A DNA stretch of 24,221 nucleotides from positions 1-24,221 of the IMG/VR virus record IMGVR_UViG_3300042863_000825; one strand, written 5' to 3'. The translations under genes and the position numbers were made by a program. Under the pieces are notes generated by a model. That model was not told the DNA's origin. It made no database searches and saw only the letters and a list, made by a program, of their open reading frames with translations. Source of the DNA: a virus. Shown one piece after another: positions 14,088 through 19,860 of the stretch (positions are counted from its first letter, which is position 1; each line of letters starts with the position of its first letter).

Positions 14088-14116
14088 ATTATAGACCCAA
14101 ACCCATTTATTGTCAA
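14088..14116 (-). promoter_or_regulatory. Consensus sigma70 promoter cassette 4
   Basis: Minus strand TTGACA (14116-14111), 17-base spacer with two changes from cassette 1, TATAAT (14093-14088). It begins 2 bases after the clpP stop codon, so clpP transcripts can read through into it. The leader of about 24 bases carries AAAGGAGC. Confidence 0.9.
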
Positions 14117-14118
14117 AT

Positions 14119-14715
14119 TTAGGACATGTTGCGTTTTTGCAACACATTATCAGCTAGTCCATACGCTACAGCCTCACTTGCACTCATAAAAAAGTCACGT
14201 TCCATATCCTTAGCAAGTTCTTCAAACGTCTTACCAGCACTATTGTGGTCAACATAGATTTGTGTTAAAGACTTCTTCATAGCCAAAATCTCTTTAACTT
14301 GAATTTCCATATCAGTAGCTTGACCACGGGCACCACCTGAGGGTTGGTGAATCATGTGCCGAGCATTGGGTAGAATACTGCGTTTGCCTTTTGCACCGGC
14401 TTGACCTAGCAAACTACCCATTGAACATGCCTGACCCATTACAATAGTTTGTACATCAGGTTTGATAAACTGCATACAATCATAGATTGCCATACCAGCT
14501 GTAACAGAGCCACCCGGACTGTTGATATAGACACTGATATCTTTATCAGAATCTTCGCTTTCCAAATATAATAGTTGAGCAACGATTAGATTTGCCATTT
14601 GGTCATGTACCTCACCTTCAAGCAAGATAACACGGTCACGTAGTAAACGACTATAAATGTCATAGCTACGTTCACCTTTACTTGTTTGTTCTAATACCAT
14701 TGGGACTAAGCTCAT
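14119..14715 (-). CDS. clpP: ATP-dependent Clp protease proteolytic subunit ClpP
   Basis: 198 residues, the usual ClpP length. Start at 14715 is fixed by AAGGAA upstream; a longer frame would run into the divergent gene. Catalytic triad Ser98 ([10 protein letters not shown]), His123 (MIHQPSGG) and Asp174 (ERDFFMS); the oxyanion/handle region [16 protein letters not shown] (64-79) and C-terminal EAVAYGLAD are intact. The N-terminus ([23 protein letters not shown]) keeps the axial loop and hydrophobic-pocket residues used for docking to ClpX/ClpA. It forms a tetradecameric serine peptidase chamber with an AAA+ unfoldase; clpX lies 4 kb away on the same strand. Promoter with -10 TATAAT at 14793-14788. 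Likely active. Confidence 0.97.
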   Translation of the reverse strand: MSLVPMVLEQTSKGERSYDIYSRLLRDRVILLEGEVHDQMANLIVAQLLYLESEDSDKDISVYINSPGGSVTAGMAIYDCMQFIKPDVQTIVMGQACSMGSLLGQAGAKGKRSILPNARHMIHQPSGGARGQATDMEIQVKEILAMKKSLTQIYVDHNSAGKTFEELAKDMERDFFMSASEAVAYGLADNVLQKRNMS

Positions 14716-14739
14716 ATTGTTTCCTTCTTTAAAAATGTT

Positions 14740-14768
14740 TTGCGATAAATACTTAATAGTGCTATAAT
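14740..14768 (+). promoter_or_regulatory. Promoter of the plus-strand gene at 14795
   Basis: TTGCGA (14740-14745), 17-base spacer, TATAAT (14763-14768). A GATAAATA element (14744-14751), similar to the late-type motif, overlaps it, so early and late expression of the same gene are both possible. Confidence 0.55.
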
Positions 14769-14787
14769 ATAGCATATTATTTGAGAT

Positions 14788-14816
14788 ATTATACATGAGA
14801 TATACTGAATTTGCAA
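14788..14816 (-). promoter_or_regulatory. clpP promoter overlapping the divergent gene's start
   Basis: Minus strand TTGCAA (14816-14811), 17-base spacer, TATAAT (14793-14788). The spacer contains the ATG of the divergent gene. The predicted start near 14781 gives clpP a leader of about 65 bases. Confidence 0.5.
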
Positions 14817-15871
14817 AGGTTTTGGTTGAAGCTGTTGACCAATTAAAGACTGTTACCAAACACGATGTGGAACAGACATTGCGTAAAGCTGGGTATGAAG
14901 ATTTCAAAATTAACGGCAATAAAATCAATGTTTTGGTACAGATACCCGATGGTGCAAAGAAAGCCGAATTCCGTAATGATATCCTACAAGAAGTATTAGC
15001 AGTACTTAAAAAAGCTTATCCACACGATGGTGTAGAGTATTCAAGTGATCCAGGTATTAGCAGTTTAGGCGGTATAATCTTTGGTAATAGTCCTGTACAA
15101 GTTGTTGTAAAAGACAGTGGTAAACAGGGTGAAAAAAGTGCTGGAGTAGCTAACGAACTTGAGTTAGCTGGTATTATTCAATCTGTAGTTGAAACATATG
15201 GATCAGCTAATGTAACGTTTGTCGATCCTCGTGGCAAGAAGATGACCATTAAGAACTGCATTAATGTTGATGTTGCAGGACGTGATACAGGTGGACGTAA
15301 GAAAGCCGATGTTGTATTACAAAGCCCTAAAGGATTCTTACCAATTAGTATTAAGAAACTAGATGCTGATATGTGGGAAAGTGCTGACAATTTGTTTGGT
15401 CAACGTGCCCGTAGCGTATTAGATAGTTTAGTCAAAGACGGCCATGTTAAGCTTAACAAGATCGGCGAACGAAAGTTAAAGACCGATACAGTTCCTGTAT
15501 ATGAATTGAGTAAAGAGATTGTTATGGAGCCTACTGAAGAAGAAGCATTGAATGCTATCTTTGGTAGTGACTTGAATCCTAAAGGTGGAATTGTTATTCA
15601 GACCTTTAAGCCAGAGCATTTTGTACAAGATGGTGCTACTGTAACAGTTGATGCACATGCTGTTATTACTAGTGCAGCCGACATACCAGAAAGTCATTTG
15701 ATGGTTTGGTTATTACGCAATGATAGCACACGTAACGGTGGTAGTTTAGGTGTTGCTGGTATTCGTCCCTTAGGAGTTACATTAACTCGCGGTATAGGTA
15801 AAAAGGGTACAAAAGACGTTATCTTAGTGGATCAACACGGTAACGTAGTTAAGAATCCAAATATCAAGTAA
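14795..15871 (+). CDS. Phage protein with a possible PD-(D/E)XK-like nuclease core
   Basis: 358 residues, no signal peptide. The centre reads [12 protein letters not shown] (117-128), then [19 protein letters not shown] (169-187 region) and [17 protein letters not shown]. An acidic helix, then ADVVL followed after about 10 residues by an S.K strand, is the layout of restriction-endonuclease-like folds (E ... D ... xxK), but the usual Glu before the Lys is Ser here, so the call is tentative. The C-terminal part ([20 protein letters not shown] region) is beta-rich. It diverges from clpP with intertwined promoters and abuts the SprT-like gene tail to tail without any gap. Alternative: a structural or DNA-binding protein. 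Confidence 0.7.
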   Translation: MRYTEFAKVLVEAVDQLKTVTKHDVEQTLRKAGYEDFKINGNKINVLVQIPDGAKKAEFRNDILQEVLAVLKKAYPHDGVEYSSDPGISSLGGIIFGNSPVQVVVKDSGKQGEKSAGVANELELAGIIQSVVETYGSANVTFVDPRGKKMTIKNCINVDVAGRDTGGRKKADVVLQSPKGFLPISIKKLDADMWESADNLFGQRARSVLDSLVKDGHVKLNKIGERKLKTDTVPVYELSKEIVMEPTEEEALNAIFGSDLNPKGGIVIQTFKPEHFVQDGATVTVDAHAVITSAADIPESHLMVWLLRNDSTRNGGSLGVAGIRPLGVTLTRGIGKKGTKDVILVDQHGNVVKNPNIK

Positions 15872-16363
15872 TCAGCATTTAGCAAAAGTTTGATGCTTAA
15901 GCCAACGCTTTTGTCCATGGCCTACTTTTAATGAAATCCCATGTTTAGCTAGTCTTTCTCTATGAGCATAGAAGCTAGGACCATGACTCATTATTCTATC
16001 CTTACCTTCACGTTCACGTTTAGCTCCGTCAATATCCCATTGATATTGATGAACCATTTCATGTGCTAGAGTAGTAATTAACCATTGTTTACAGAACCAT
16101 TTATCCATGAGACGGATTTTGCAATAGGTTTTGCGATATTTAACAATTTCAAAACTGCCAAAACACATTCCCCAGTATTTCCTACAGCGGGGTGTAACCT
16201 CAATTTCAGGCATATTTAACTTATTGTTAAAGCATGCCTGATTGATTATTTTATATAGTTCTACTACCTCAGCGTTATTTGTTCGGTAGCTTAGACGTTT
16301 TTGGTAACCGATACTTGGTAGCGGTTCACGCATTAGTTTGGAAAGTTCGGATCTTTTTGTCAT
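15872..16363 (-). CDS. SprT-like zinc metalloprotease-domain protein
   Basis: 163 residues. HEMVH (101-105) plus His127 (SHGPSFYAHRERL) give the SprT zinc site, preceded by NMPEIEVTPRCRKYWGMC and ITTLA. SprT/Spartan-type proteases of this family can degrade proteins bound to DNA; small SprT-like proteins are frequent in large phages. The C-terminus (GHGQKRWLKHQTFAKC) is basic. No Shine-Dalgarno sequence precedes ATG 16363 (AATAAATACAGTATG). Convergent with the plus-strand gene that ends at 15871. Cleavage of DNA-protein crosslinks during replication is an inference from the family. Confidence 0.85.
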   Translation of the reverse strand: MTKRSELSKLMREPLPSIGYQKRLSYRTNNAEVVELYKIINQACFNNKLNMPEIEVTPRCRKYWGMCFGSFEIVKYRKTYCKIRLMDKWFCKQWLITTLAHEMVHQYQWDIDGAKREREGKDRIMSHGPSFYAHRERLAKHGISLKVGHGQKRWLKHQTFAKC

Positions 16364-16405
16364 ACTGTATTTATTGTAGCAGGACCCTGTAATCTAGCAA
16401 TATAT

Positions 16406-16433
16406 TAGGAAAAATAACCGTTTTATTGTCCTA
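16406..16433. other. Imperfect hairpin between divergent genes
   Basis: TAGGA and TCCTA (5 bp) enclose AATAA and TTATT (5 bp) around the loop CCGTT, with a small internal bulge. It lies between the sprT-like gene and the plus-strand membrane gene, near where their promoters should be. No good -35/-10 pair was found here for either gene. Confidence 0.35.
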
Positions 16434-16461
16434 GAGTAAATATATGTTTAGGAGAAATTAA

Positions 16462-16794
16462 ATGGAAATTATTATAGGATTGGTCATTTTGGCCGGCATT
16501 GCTTGGTTCTTTTTTATGCGTGATAAGAAAACAGAAGTTTCTGCAACTGACAAGGTAGAAGAACCGGCTAACGTAACTGCCCCGTACAAAGTACCGGAAC
16601 CAGCCGCTACTACACCAATACCATTGGAAGTAGAAATACTTCCAGCTGGAACAGAAGCTTCAATTGCGGCACCTGCAAAAGCACCAGCAAAGCCAAAAGC
16701 GGCCGCAAAGCCAAAAGCAGTTGCTAAAGCTCCTGCTAAAGCTCCTGCGAAAGCTAAAGCCTCAGCAAAACCAAAAGTTACTATAGCTAAGTAA
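16462..16794 (+). CDS. Membrane-anchored protein with Lys/Ala/Pro-rich (histone H1-like) tail
   Basis: 110 residues. Residues 2-18 form one membrane helix (EIIIGLVILAGIAWFFF) followed by MRDKK, placing the rest in the cytoplasm by the positive-inside rule. A Pro/Glu linker (about 30-70) leads to a C-terminal tail (71-110) made of PAKAPAKPKAAAKPK-like repeats, like the C-terminal tails of histone H1 or bacterial AlgP/Hc1-like proteins, which bind DNA. TTAGGAG precedes the ATG. A membrane protein with a DNA-binding-like tail could tether phage DNA or membrane-associated replication sites; this is inference. Confidence 0.75.
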   Translation: MEIIIGLVILAGIAWFFFMRDKKTEVSATDKVEEPANVTAPYKVPEPAATTPIPLEVEILPAGTEASIAAPAKAPAKPKAAAKPKAVAKAPAKAPAKAKASAKPKVTIAK

Positions 16795-16805
16795 CTACTC
16801 AATTA

Positions 16806-17498
16806 ATGAAAATAGGGTTTGATGTAATCAGCGACTTGAATTTGCTTCCCGGCGAAGTTTTCGATTGGGAAGGTAAAACAACAAGTTTATATTGTATTAT
16901 AGCAGGTAACATCAGCAGTGATTTACGTACTATACATCAAACCCTATTACATTTATCACATGTTTATCAAGGTGTATTCTATATTGCCGGTACATTAGAA
17001 TATGACGGGACACATAATATTAAATCCCGAACAGGTGACCTTTTTAATCTATGTAGGTCTATACGAAATGTAGCGTACTTACATAATCATGTTGTAATTT
17101 TAGATGGTGTTGCTATTTTAGGGACAAATGGATGGTATAGTACAGACCTAAATCACTCTGTATTACAGCCCGAAGAAATAGATAATGAGCGGTATGATGA
17201 TATCGGTTATTTGGGAAATACTATAGAAAAATTACAGTTACATTTAGATGTAAAAAAAATATTAATAGTCAGTCATTCGCCACCTGGACATGAACTCTTG
17301 TTCGGAGAAGAGACTGATGATATATATACAATACCTCCACTTAAATTAAGTTTAATAAAAGACTTGGAAGGTAAGGTATGTACTTGGATTTACGGTAGTT
17401 ATAATAAAACTGTTGATGTAGTATTAGATGAAATCAACTATATTAACAATAGTTATTATAAAAAAAATCCTTATTGGGCCAAACGAATAGAAGTTTAG
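16806..17498 (+). CDS. Degenerate metallophosphoesterase homologue (likely pseudoenzyme)
   Basis: 230 residues. Its order of segments follows the intact phosphoesterase at 10987-11835: ISDLN (8-12) for SDLH, AGNIS (33-37) for SGDI, AGTLEY (61-66) for AGNHEF, VSHSPPG (155-161) for VGHHAPS, and YGSYN (196-200) for HGHMH. Only Asp10 and His157 of the metal ligands survive, so catalysis as a phosphoesterase is unlikely. The frame is fully open with ordinary codon use, so the protein is probably still made, perhaps as a binding or regulatory subunit. No Shine-Dalgarno sequence; 11 bases after the previous gene. Its stop overlaps the clpS stop on the other strand. Confidence 0.8.
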   Translation: MKIGFDVISDLNLLPGEVFDWEGKTTSLYCIIAGNISSDLRTIHQTLLHLSHVYQGVFYIAGTLEYDGTHNIKSRTGDLFNLCRSIRNVAYLHNHVVILDGVAILGTNGWYSTDLNHSVLQPEEIDNERYDDIGYLGNTIEKLQLHLDVKKILIVSHSPPGHELLFGEETDDIYTIPPLKLSLIKDLEGKVCTWIYGSYNKTVDVVLDEINYINNSYYKKNPYWAKRIEV

Positions 17499-17803
17499 TT
17501 TGTTTCAGACTCTACTTTAACTTGTAGGGGATAGCCTTGACTACGTGCCGATACAGTAACTTCAATACCTTTCTGTTCTGCAATCTCATACGGCAATACA
17601 GCAACAACTGCACTACCCTGACTGTGAATACTTTCAGTAATATGAGCCGCAGTGTCATCAGTATAATTAAAATATTCAATTAAACTTCCCACAACAAACT
17701 CCATACTTGTTACTTCGTCATTAAGATAAATGATTTTAAACAAGGGTGGTTCAGCAAGATTAAGGTTGGGTTTGATTGTGACTTTTGTTTCTGTTTTAGA
17801 CAT
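17495..17803 (-). CDS. clpS: ClpS-like adaptor (N-degron recognition)
   Basis: 102 residues. ClpS fold signature: PPLFKIIYLNDEVTSMEFVVGSL (19-41), IHSQGSAVVAVLPYEIAEQKG (59-79) and ARSQGYPLQVKVE (87-99). Of the E. coli ClpS residues lining the N-end pocket, the LND (27-29), Met34, Glu35 and His60 are kept; the second Asp is Glu30 and the Pro is Ser33. An unstructured N-terminus of about 18 residues, needed in the family to work with ClpA, is present. ClpS delivers proteins with bulky N-terminal residues to ClpAP. No clpA gene is in the window, so the partner is probably host ClpA. No clear ribosome binding site; a stable hairpin lies just upstream. Confidence 0.9.
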   Translation of the reverse strand: MSKTETKVTIKPNLNLAEPPLFKIIYLNDEVTSMEFVVGSLIEYFNYTDDTAAHITESIHSQGSAVVAVLPYEIAEQKGIEVTVSARSQGYPLQVKVESETN

Positions 17804-17820
17804 ATTGTTAATTTAGTTAT

Positions 17821-17842
17821 GTGTGCGAGTTACCCCGCACAC
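17821..17842 (-). other. 7-bp hairpin between hsp20 and clpS
   Basis: GTGTGCG and CGCACAC (17821-17827 and 17836-17842) enclose an 8-base loop. On the minus strand it lies between the Hsp20 stop (17866) and the clpS ATG (17803) and is followed by ATAACTAA, not a T run, so it is not an ordinary terminator. It may stop exonucleases, be a processing site, or tune clpS translation, which lacks a visible Shine-Dalgarno sequence. Confidence 0.55.
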
Positions 17843-17865
17843 TTATTTAGTGAAGTTCTATTATA

Positions 17866-18309
17866 TTACTTAGTGTAACTAATAGCAATAGCTTTTGGCT
17901 TCTTTTCTTCAGGAACAATTCGTTCCAGATTGATAGTTAAGATGCCATCTTTCATTATTGCACCGACAACTTCCACATGTTCAGCAATTGTAAACTCACG
18001 GATAAATCCACGGTCACTAATACCTTTGTGTAAGTACTCCATCGCAGTATCTTCTACCGCTTTATCACCAGTAATAGTTAATACACGGTTGTCTAGTTTG
18101 ATACTGATTTCACCCTCAGCAAAACCGGCACAAGCTACTTCAATATTGAAGGTATCTTCTGTTAGTTTTACTACATTATAAGGGGGATAGTTTGAATGTC
18201 CTTGTTGAGCATTCATTCTCATTAACTCATCAAACATGTTATCGAAGCCGATACCAAATTTGTGAATTGATGGAATGTCCAAGGAACGAAGGGTTAAAGT
18301 TTTTGTCAT
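17866..18309 (-). CDS. Small heat-shock protein, Hsp20 family (IbpA-like)
   Basis: 147 residues. Residues 41-130 form the alpha-crystallin domain: YPPYNVVKLTEDTFNIEVAC, AGF, the RGFIREFTIAEHVEVVGA block and GILTINLER. A C-terminal IAI (141-143) matches the IxI motif used for oligomer assembly, and VPEEKKP precedes it as in IbpA. It holds unfolding proteins in soluble form without ATP. AGGAG lies before the ATG. The leader carries a hairpin at its 5' end. Company with ClpP, ClpX and ClpS suggests a joint role in phage protein quality control. Related phage-encoded Hsp20 proteins are known in marine T4-like phages. Confidence 0.94.
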   Translation of the reverse strand: MTKTLTLRSLDIPSIHKFGIGFDNMFDELMRMNAQQGHSNYPPYNVVKLTEDTFNIEVACAGFAEGEISIKLDNRVLTITGDKAVEDTAMEYLHKGISDRGFIREFTIAEHVEVVGAIMKDGILTINLERIVPEEKKPKAIAISYTK

Positions 18310-18340
18310 ATTTTTCTCCTATTAAGCAAGATGACTATTT

Positions 18341-18364
18341 GTAGACCCGACCGTCGGCATCTAC
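18341..18364 (-). promoter_or_regulatory. Stem-loop at the 5' end of the hsp20 leader
   Basis: GTAGA/TCTAC (18341-18345 and 18360-18364) and CCGA/TCGG (18347-18350 and 18354-18357) stack around a CCG loop. It starts about where transcription from the -10 at 18375-18380 should begin, and lies upstream of the ribosome binding site, which it does not cover. A 5'-end hairpin could stabilise the mRNA; a thermosensor role is possible but not shown. Confidence 0.5.
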
Positions 18365-18369
18365 ATACG

Positions 18370-18380
18370 TATTTATTATA
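18370..18380 (-). promoter_or_regulatory. -10 element of hsp20, overlapping a late-like AATAAATA
   Basis: Minus strand TATAAT (18380-18375) with no good -35 at 16-18 bases, overlapping AATAAATA (18377-18370), which resembles the late-type motif. Either reading puts the transcript start at about 18364-18368. Confidence 0.4.
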
Positions 18381-18415
18381 ATAAAAATACGCAAAAAAAT
18401 CTATTATTTAGGAAC

Positions 18416-18634
18416 TCAGAAGTCTTTTTTGGGAAGACTTTGGTCACGCAAGAACTTGTTCCAACGTCTTTTAGCCTGACTTTTCGCTAGTTTACGTTTC
18501 ACGGTGGGTTTCACAAACTCTTGACGATCACGTACCTCTTGTAAGGTACCGTAGTCTGTTATCATCTTTTTGAATTTGCGTAATGCCTTTTCGGTATTAC
18601 CATCATTAACTAAAACTTTGCGTCCTCTAATCAT
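18416..18634 (-). CDS. Ribosomal protein bS21 homologue
   Basis: 72 residues, matching bS21 in length and layout: VLVNDGNTEKALRKFKKMI (8-26), LQEVRDRQEFVKPTVKRK (31-48) and a basic tail AKSQAKRRWNKFLR. bS21 sits near the 3' end of 16S rRNA in the 30S subunit and influences start-site recognition; phage copies are known and may reprogram host ribosomes. The first codon overlaps the clpX stop as ATGA, so it is translated together with ClpX. An AGATAAATAT motif inside the clpX 3' end may give it an additional late promoter. Confidence 0.9.
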   Translation of the reverse strand: MIRGRKVLVNDGNTEKALRKFKKMITDYGTLQEVRDRQEFVKPTVKRKLAKSQAKRRWNKFLRDQSLPKKDF

Positions 18635-19836
18635 ATTGCGGCTTTTGGTTGTAAAATCTGCTCCTGATTAATATTTATCTTTTTAATGTTATTTTCACGG
18701 TACTTCTTAGTGTTATACATATGAGGCATTAAAACCTTCTCAATCTCAGTATGTAAACCACGTGCACCTGTCTTTAATTTCATTGTGTTTTCAGCTAGTT
18801 GTGAGATAGCATCTTCTGTAAAATCTAACTCAATATCATCTAAACTAAGCAAATACTTATATTGGTCAATATAGTTGTTCTTTACCTTAGTCAGAACTTT
18901 AACCATTTCTTCTTTAGTCAAATTCTCTACACTAACTGTTGTAGTGAATCGACCAATAAATTCAGGAATCATTCCGAATCGTGTTAAATCATCAGGGCTG
19001 ACCATAGACAAGTCACCCTCTTTACGTGCATCTTTAATATCAGCCCCAAAGCCAATACTTGTGCCGTTCAAACGATTGTTAACAATATCTTTTAATCCAA
19101 CAAATGCACCACCGGCAATGAATAAGATATTCTTAGTATTAACTTCTAGCATATCACCACCGGGATGTTTACGTCCGCCACCTGCTGGGATACGACATGT
19201 TGTTCCTTCAACCATCTTTAATAATGCTTGCTGAACACCCTCACCTGATACGTCACGTGTAATACTTGCACCTTCACTTTTACGGGCAATCTTGTCAATC
19301 TCATCTACAAAGACAATACCACGTTCTGCTAGTTTAACATCACCACCGGCAGCATTTAATAACATGCTAATCATTGATTCAACATCATCACCTACATATC
19401 CTGCTTCAGTTAAACTGGTAGCATCAGCTACAATAAAGGGCACTTCTAAATATTTGGCTACAGTTTTTGCTAATAGTGTTTTACCACTACCAGTTGGACC
19501 AATCAATAAGACGTTACCCTTTTGTATTTCTAAATCTTTTGGTGGGTTATTAATACGTTTATAATGATTAGCAATAGCTACGCTAAGAACCATTTTGGCA
19601 TTAGTTTGACCAATAATATGCTGGTCTAAGAACTCTTTGATAGTTTCTGGATCAAATCTAATATAATCCTTTTCAATCTTTTCTTCCTCAAGATTTTTAT
19701 CATCGTGCATTAATTGAGTGCATAATTCAATGCACTCACTACATATAGCTACATCTTCTCCCACAATGAGTTTATTTACTACATCTTTATGATTACCGCA
19801 AAATGAGCAGTGGCTTAATTTTATTTCTGTTGACAT
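18631..19836 (-). CDS. clpX: ATP-dependent Clp protease ATP-binding subunit ClpX
   Basis: 401 residues, near full length for ClpX (E. coli 424). N-terminal zinc-binding domain with Cys10, Cys13, Cys32 and Cys35. AAA+ motifs: Walker A GPTGSGKT (113-120), pore loop GYVGD (146-150), Walker B GIVFVDEID (173-181), RKH loop (222-224), arginine finger in EFIGRF (292-297), sensor-2 GARG (357-360). The IGF loop (261-263), which docks to ClpP, is intact. It unfolds tagged or selected proteins and feeds them to ClpP. Upstream are two lipoprotein genes in the same direction; downstream bS21 overlaps by ATGA. No clear ribosome binding site precedes the ATG. Confidence 0.97.
   Translation of the reverse strand: MSTEIKLSHCSFCGNHKDVVNKLIVGEDVAICSECIELCTQLMHDDKNLEEEKIEKDYIRFDPETIKEFLDQHIIGQTNAKMVLSVAIANHYKRINNPPKDLEIQKGNVLLIGPTGSGKTLLAKTVAKYLEVPFIVADATSLTEAGYVGDDVESMISMLLNAAGGDVKLAERGIVFVDEIDKIARKSEGASITRDVSGEGVQQALLKMVEGTTCRIPAGGGRKHPGGDMLEVNTKNILFIAGGAFVGLKDIVNNRLNGTSIGFGADIKDARKEGDLSMVSPDDLTRFGMIPEFIGRFTTTVSVENLTKEEMVKVLTKVKNNYIDQYKYLLSLDDIELDFTEDAISQLAENTMKLKTGARGLHTEIEKVLMPHMYNTKKYRENNIKKININQEQILQPKAAI
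18671..18680 (-). promoter_or_regulatory. Late-promoter-like motif inside clpX, upstream of bS21
   Basis: Minus strand AGATAAATAT, identical to the motifs at 4882-4925 and 5286-5295, 36 bases before the bS21 ATG and inside clpX codons near the C-terminus. The distance to the start matches those of the structural genes. Could uncouple late bS21 synthesis from ClpX. Confidence 0.4.
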
Positions 19837-19860
19837 ATTAATACTTATCTTGTTTATTCT

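Noticed and set aside
12937-14116. CRISPR-like direct repeats
   Set aside because: The four repeats are spaced by hundreds of bases that encode proteins, and each is a consensus promoter; there are no short unique spacers.
14716-14928. N-terminal extension of ClpP to 269 residues
   Set aside because: It would overlap the divergent gene and both promoters, ClpP is normally about 195 residues, and AAGGAA lies directly before the ATG at 14715.
16458-16802. Ala/Phe/Gly-rich minus-strand frame of 114 residues
   Set aside because: It is a mirror of the Lys/Ala/Pro-rich gene and lacks a ribosome binding site; the plus frame has TTAGGAG and a membrane anchor.
16806-17498. Frameshifted pseudogene
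   Set aside because: Although most metal ligands are lost, the frame is continuous over 230 codons and conserved in segment order with the paralogue, so it is listed as a gene.
14119-19836. Bacterial chromosome clpP-clpX locus
   Set aside because: In bacteria clpP and clpX are usually adjacent and flanked by tig and lon; here they are 4 kb apart with phage-type genes on all sides, and bS21 overlaps clpX.
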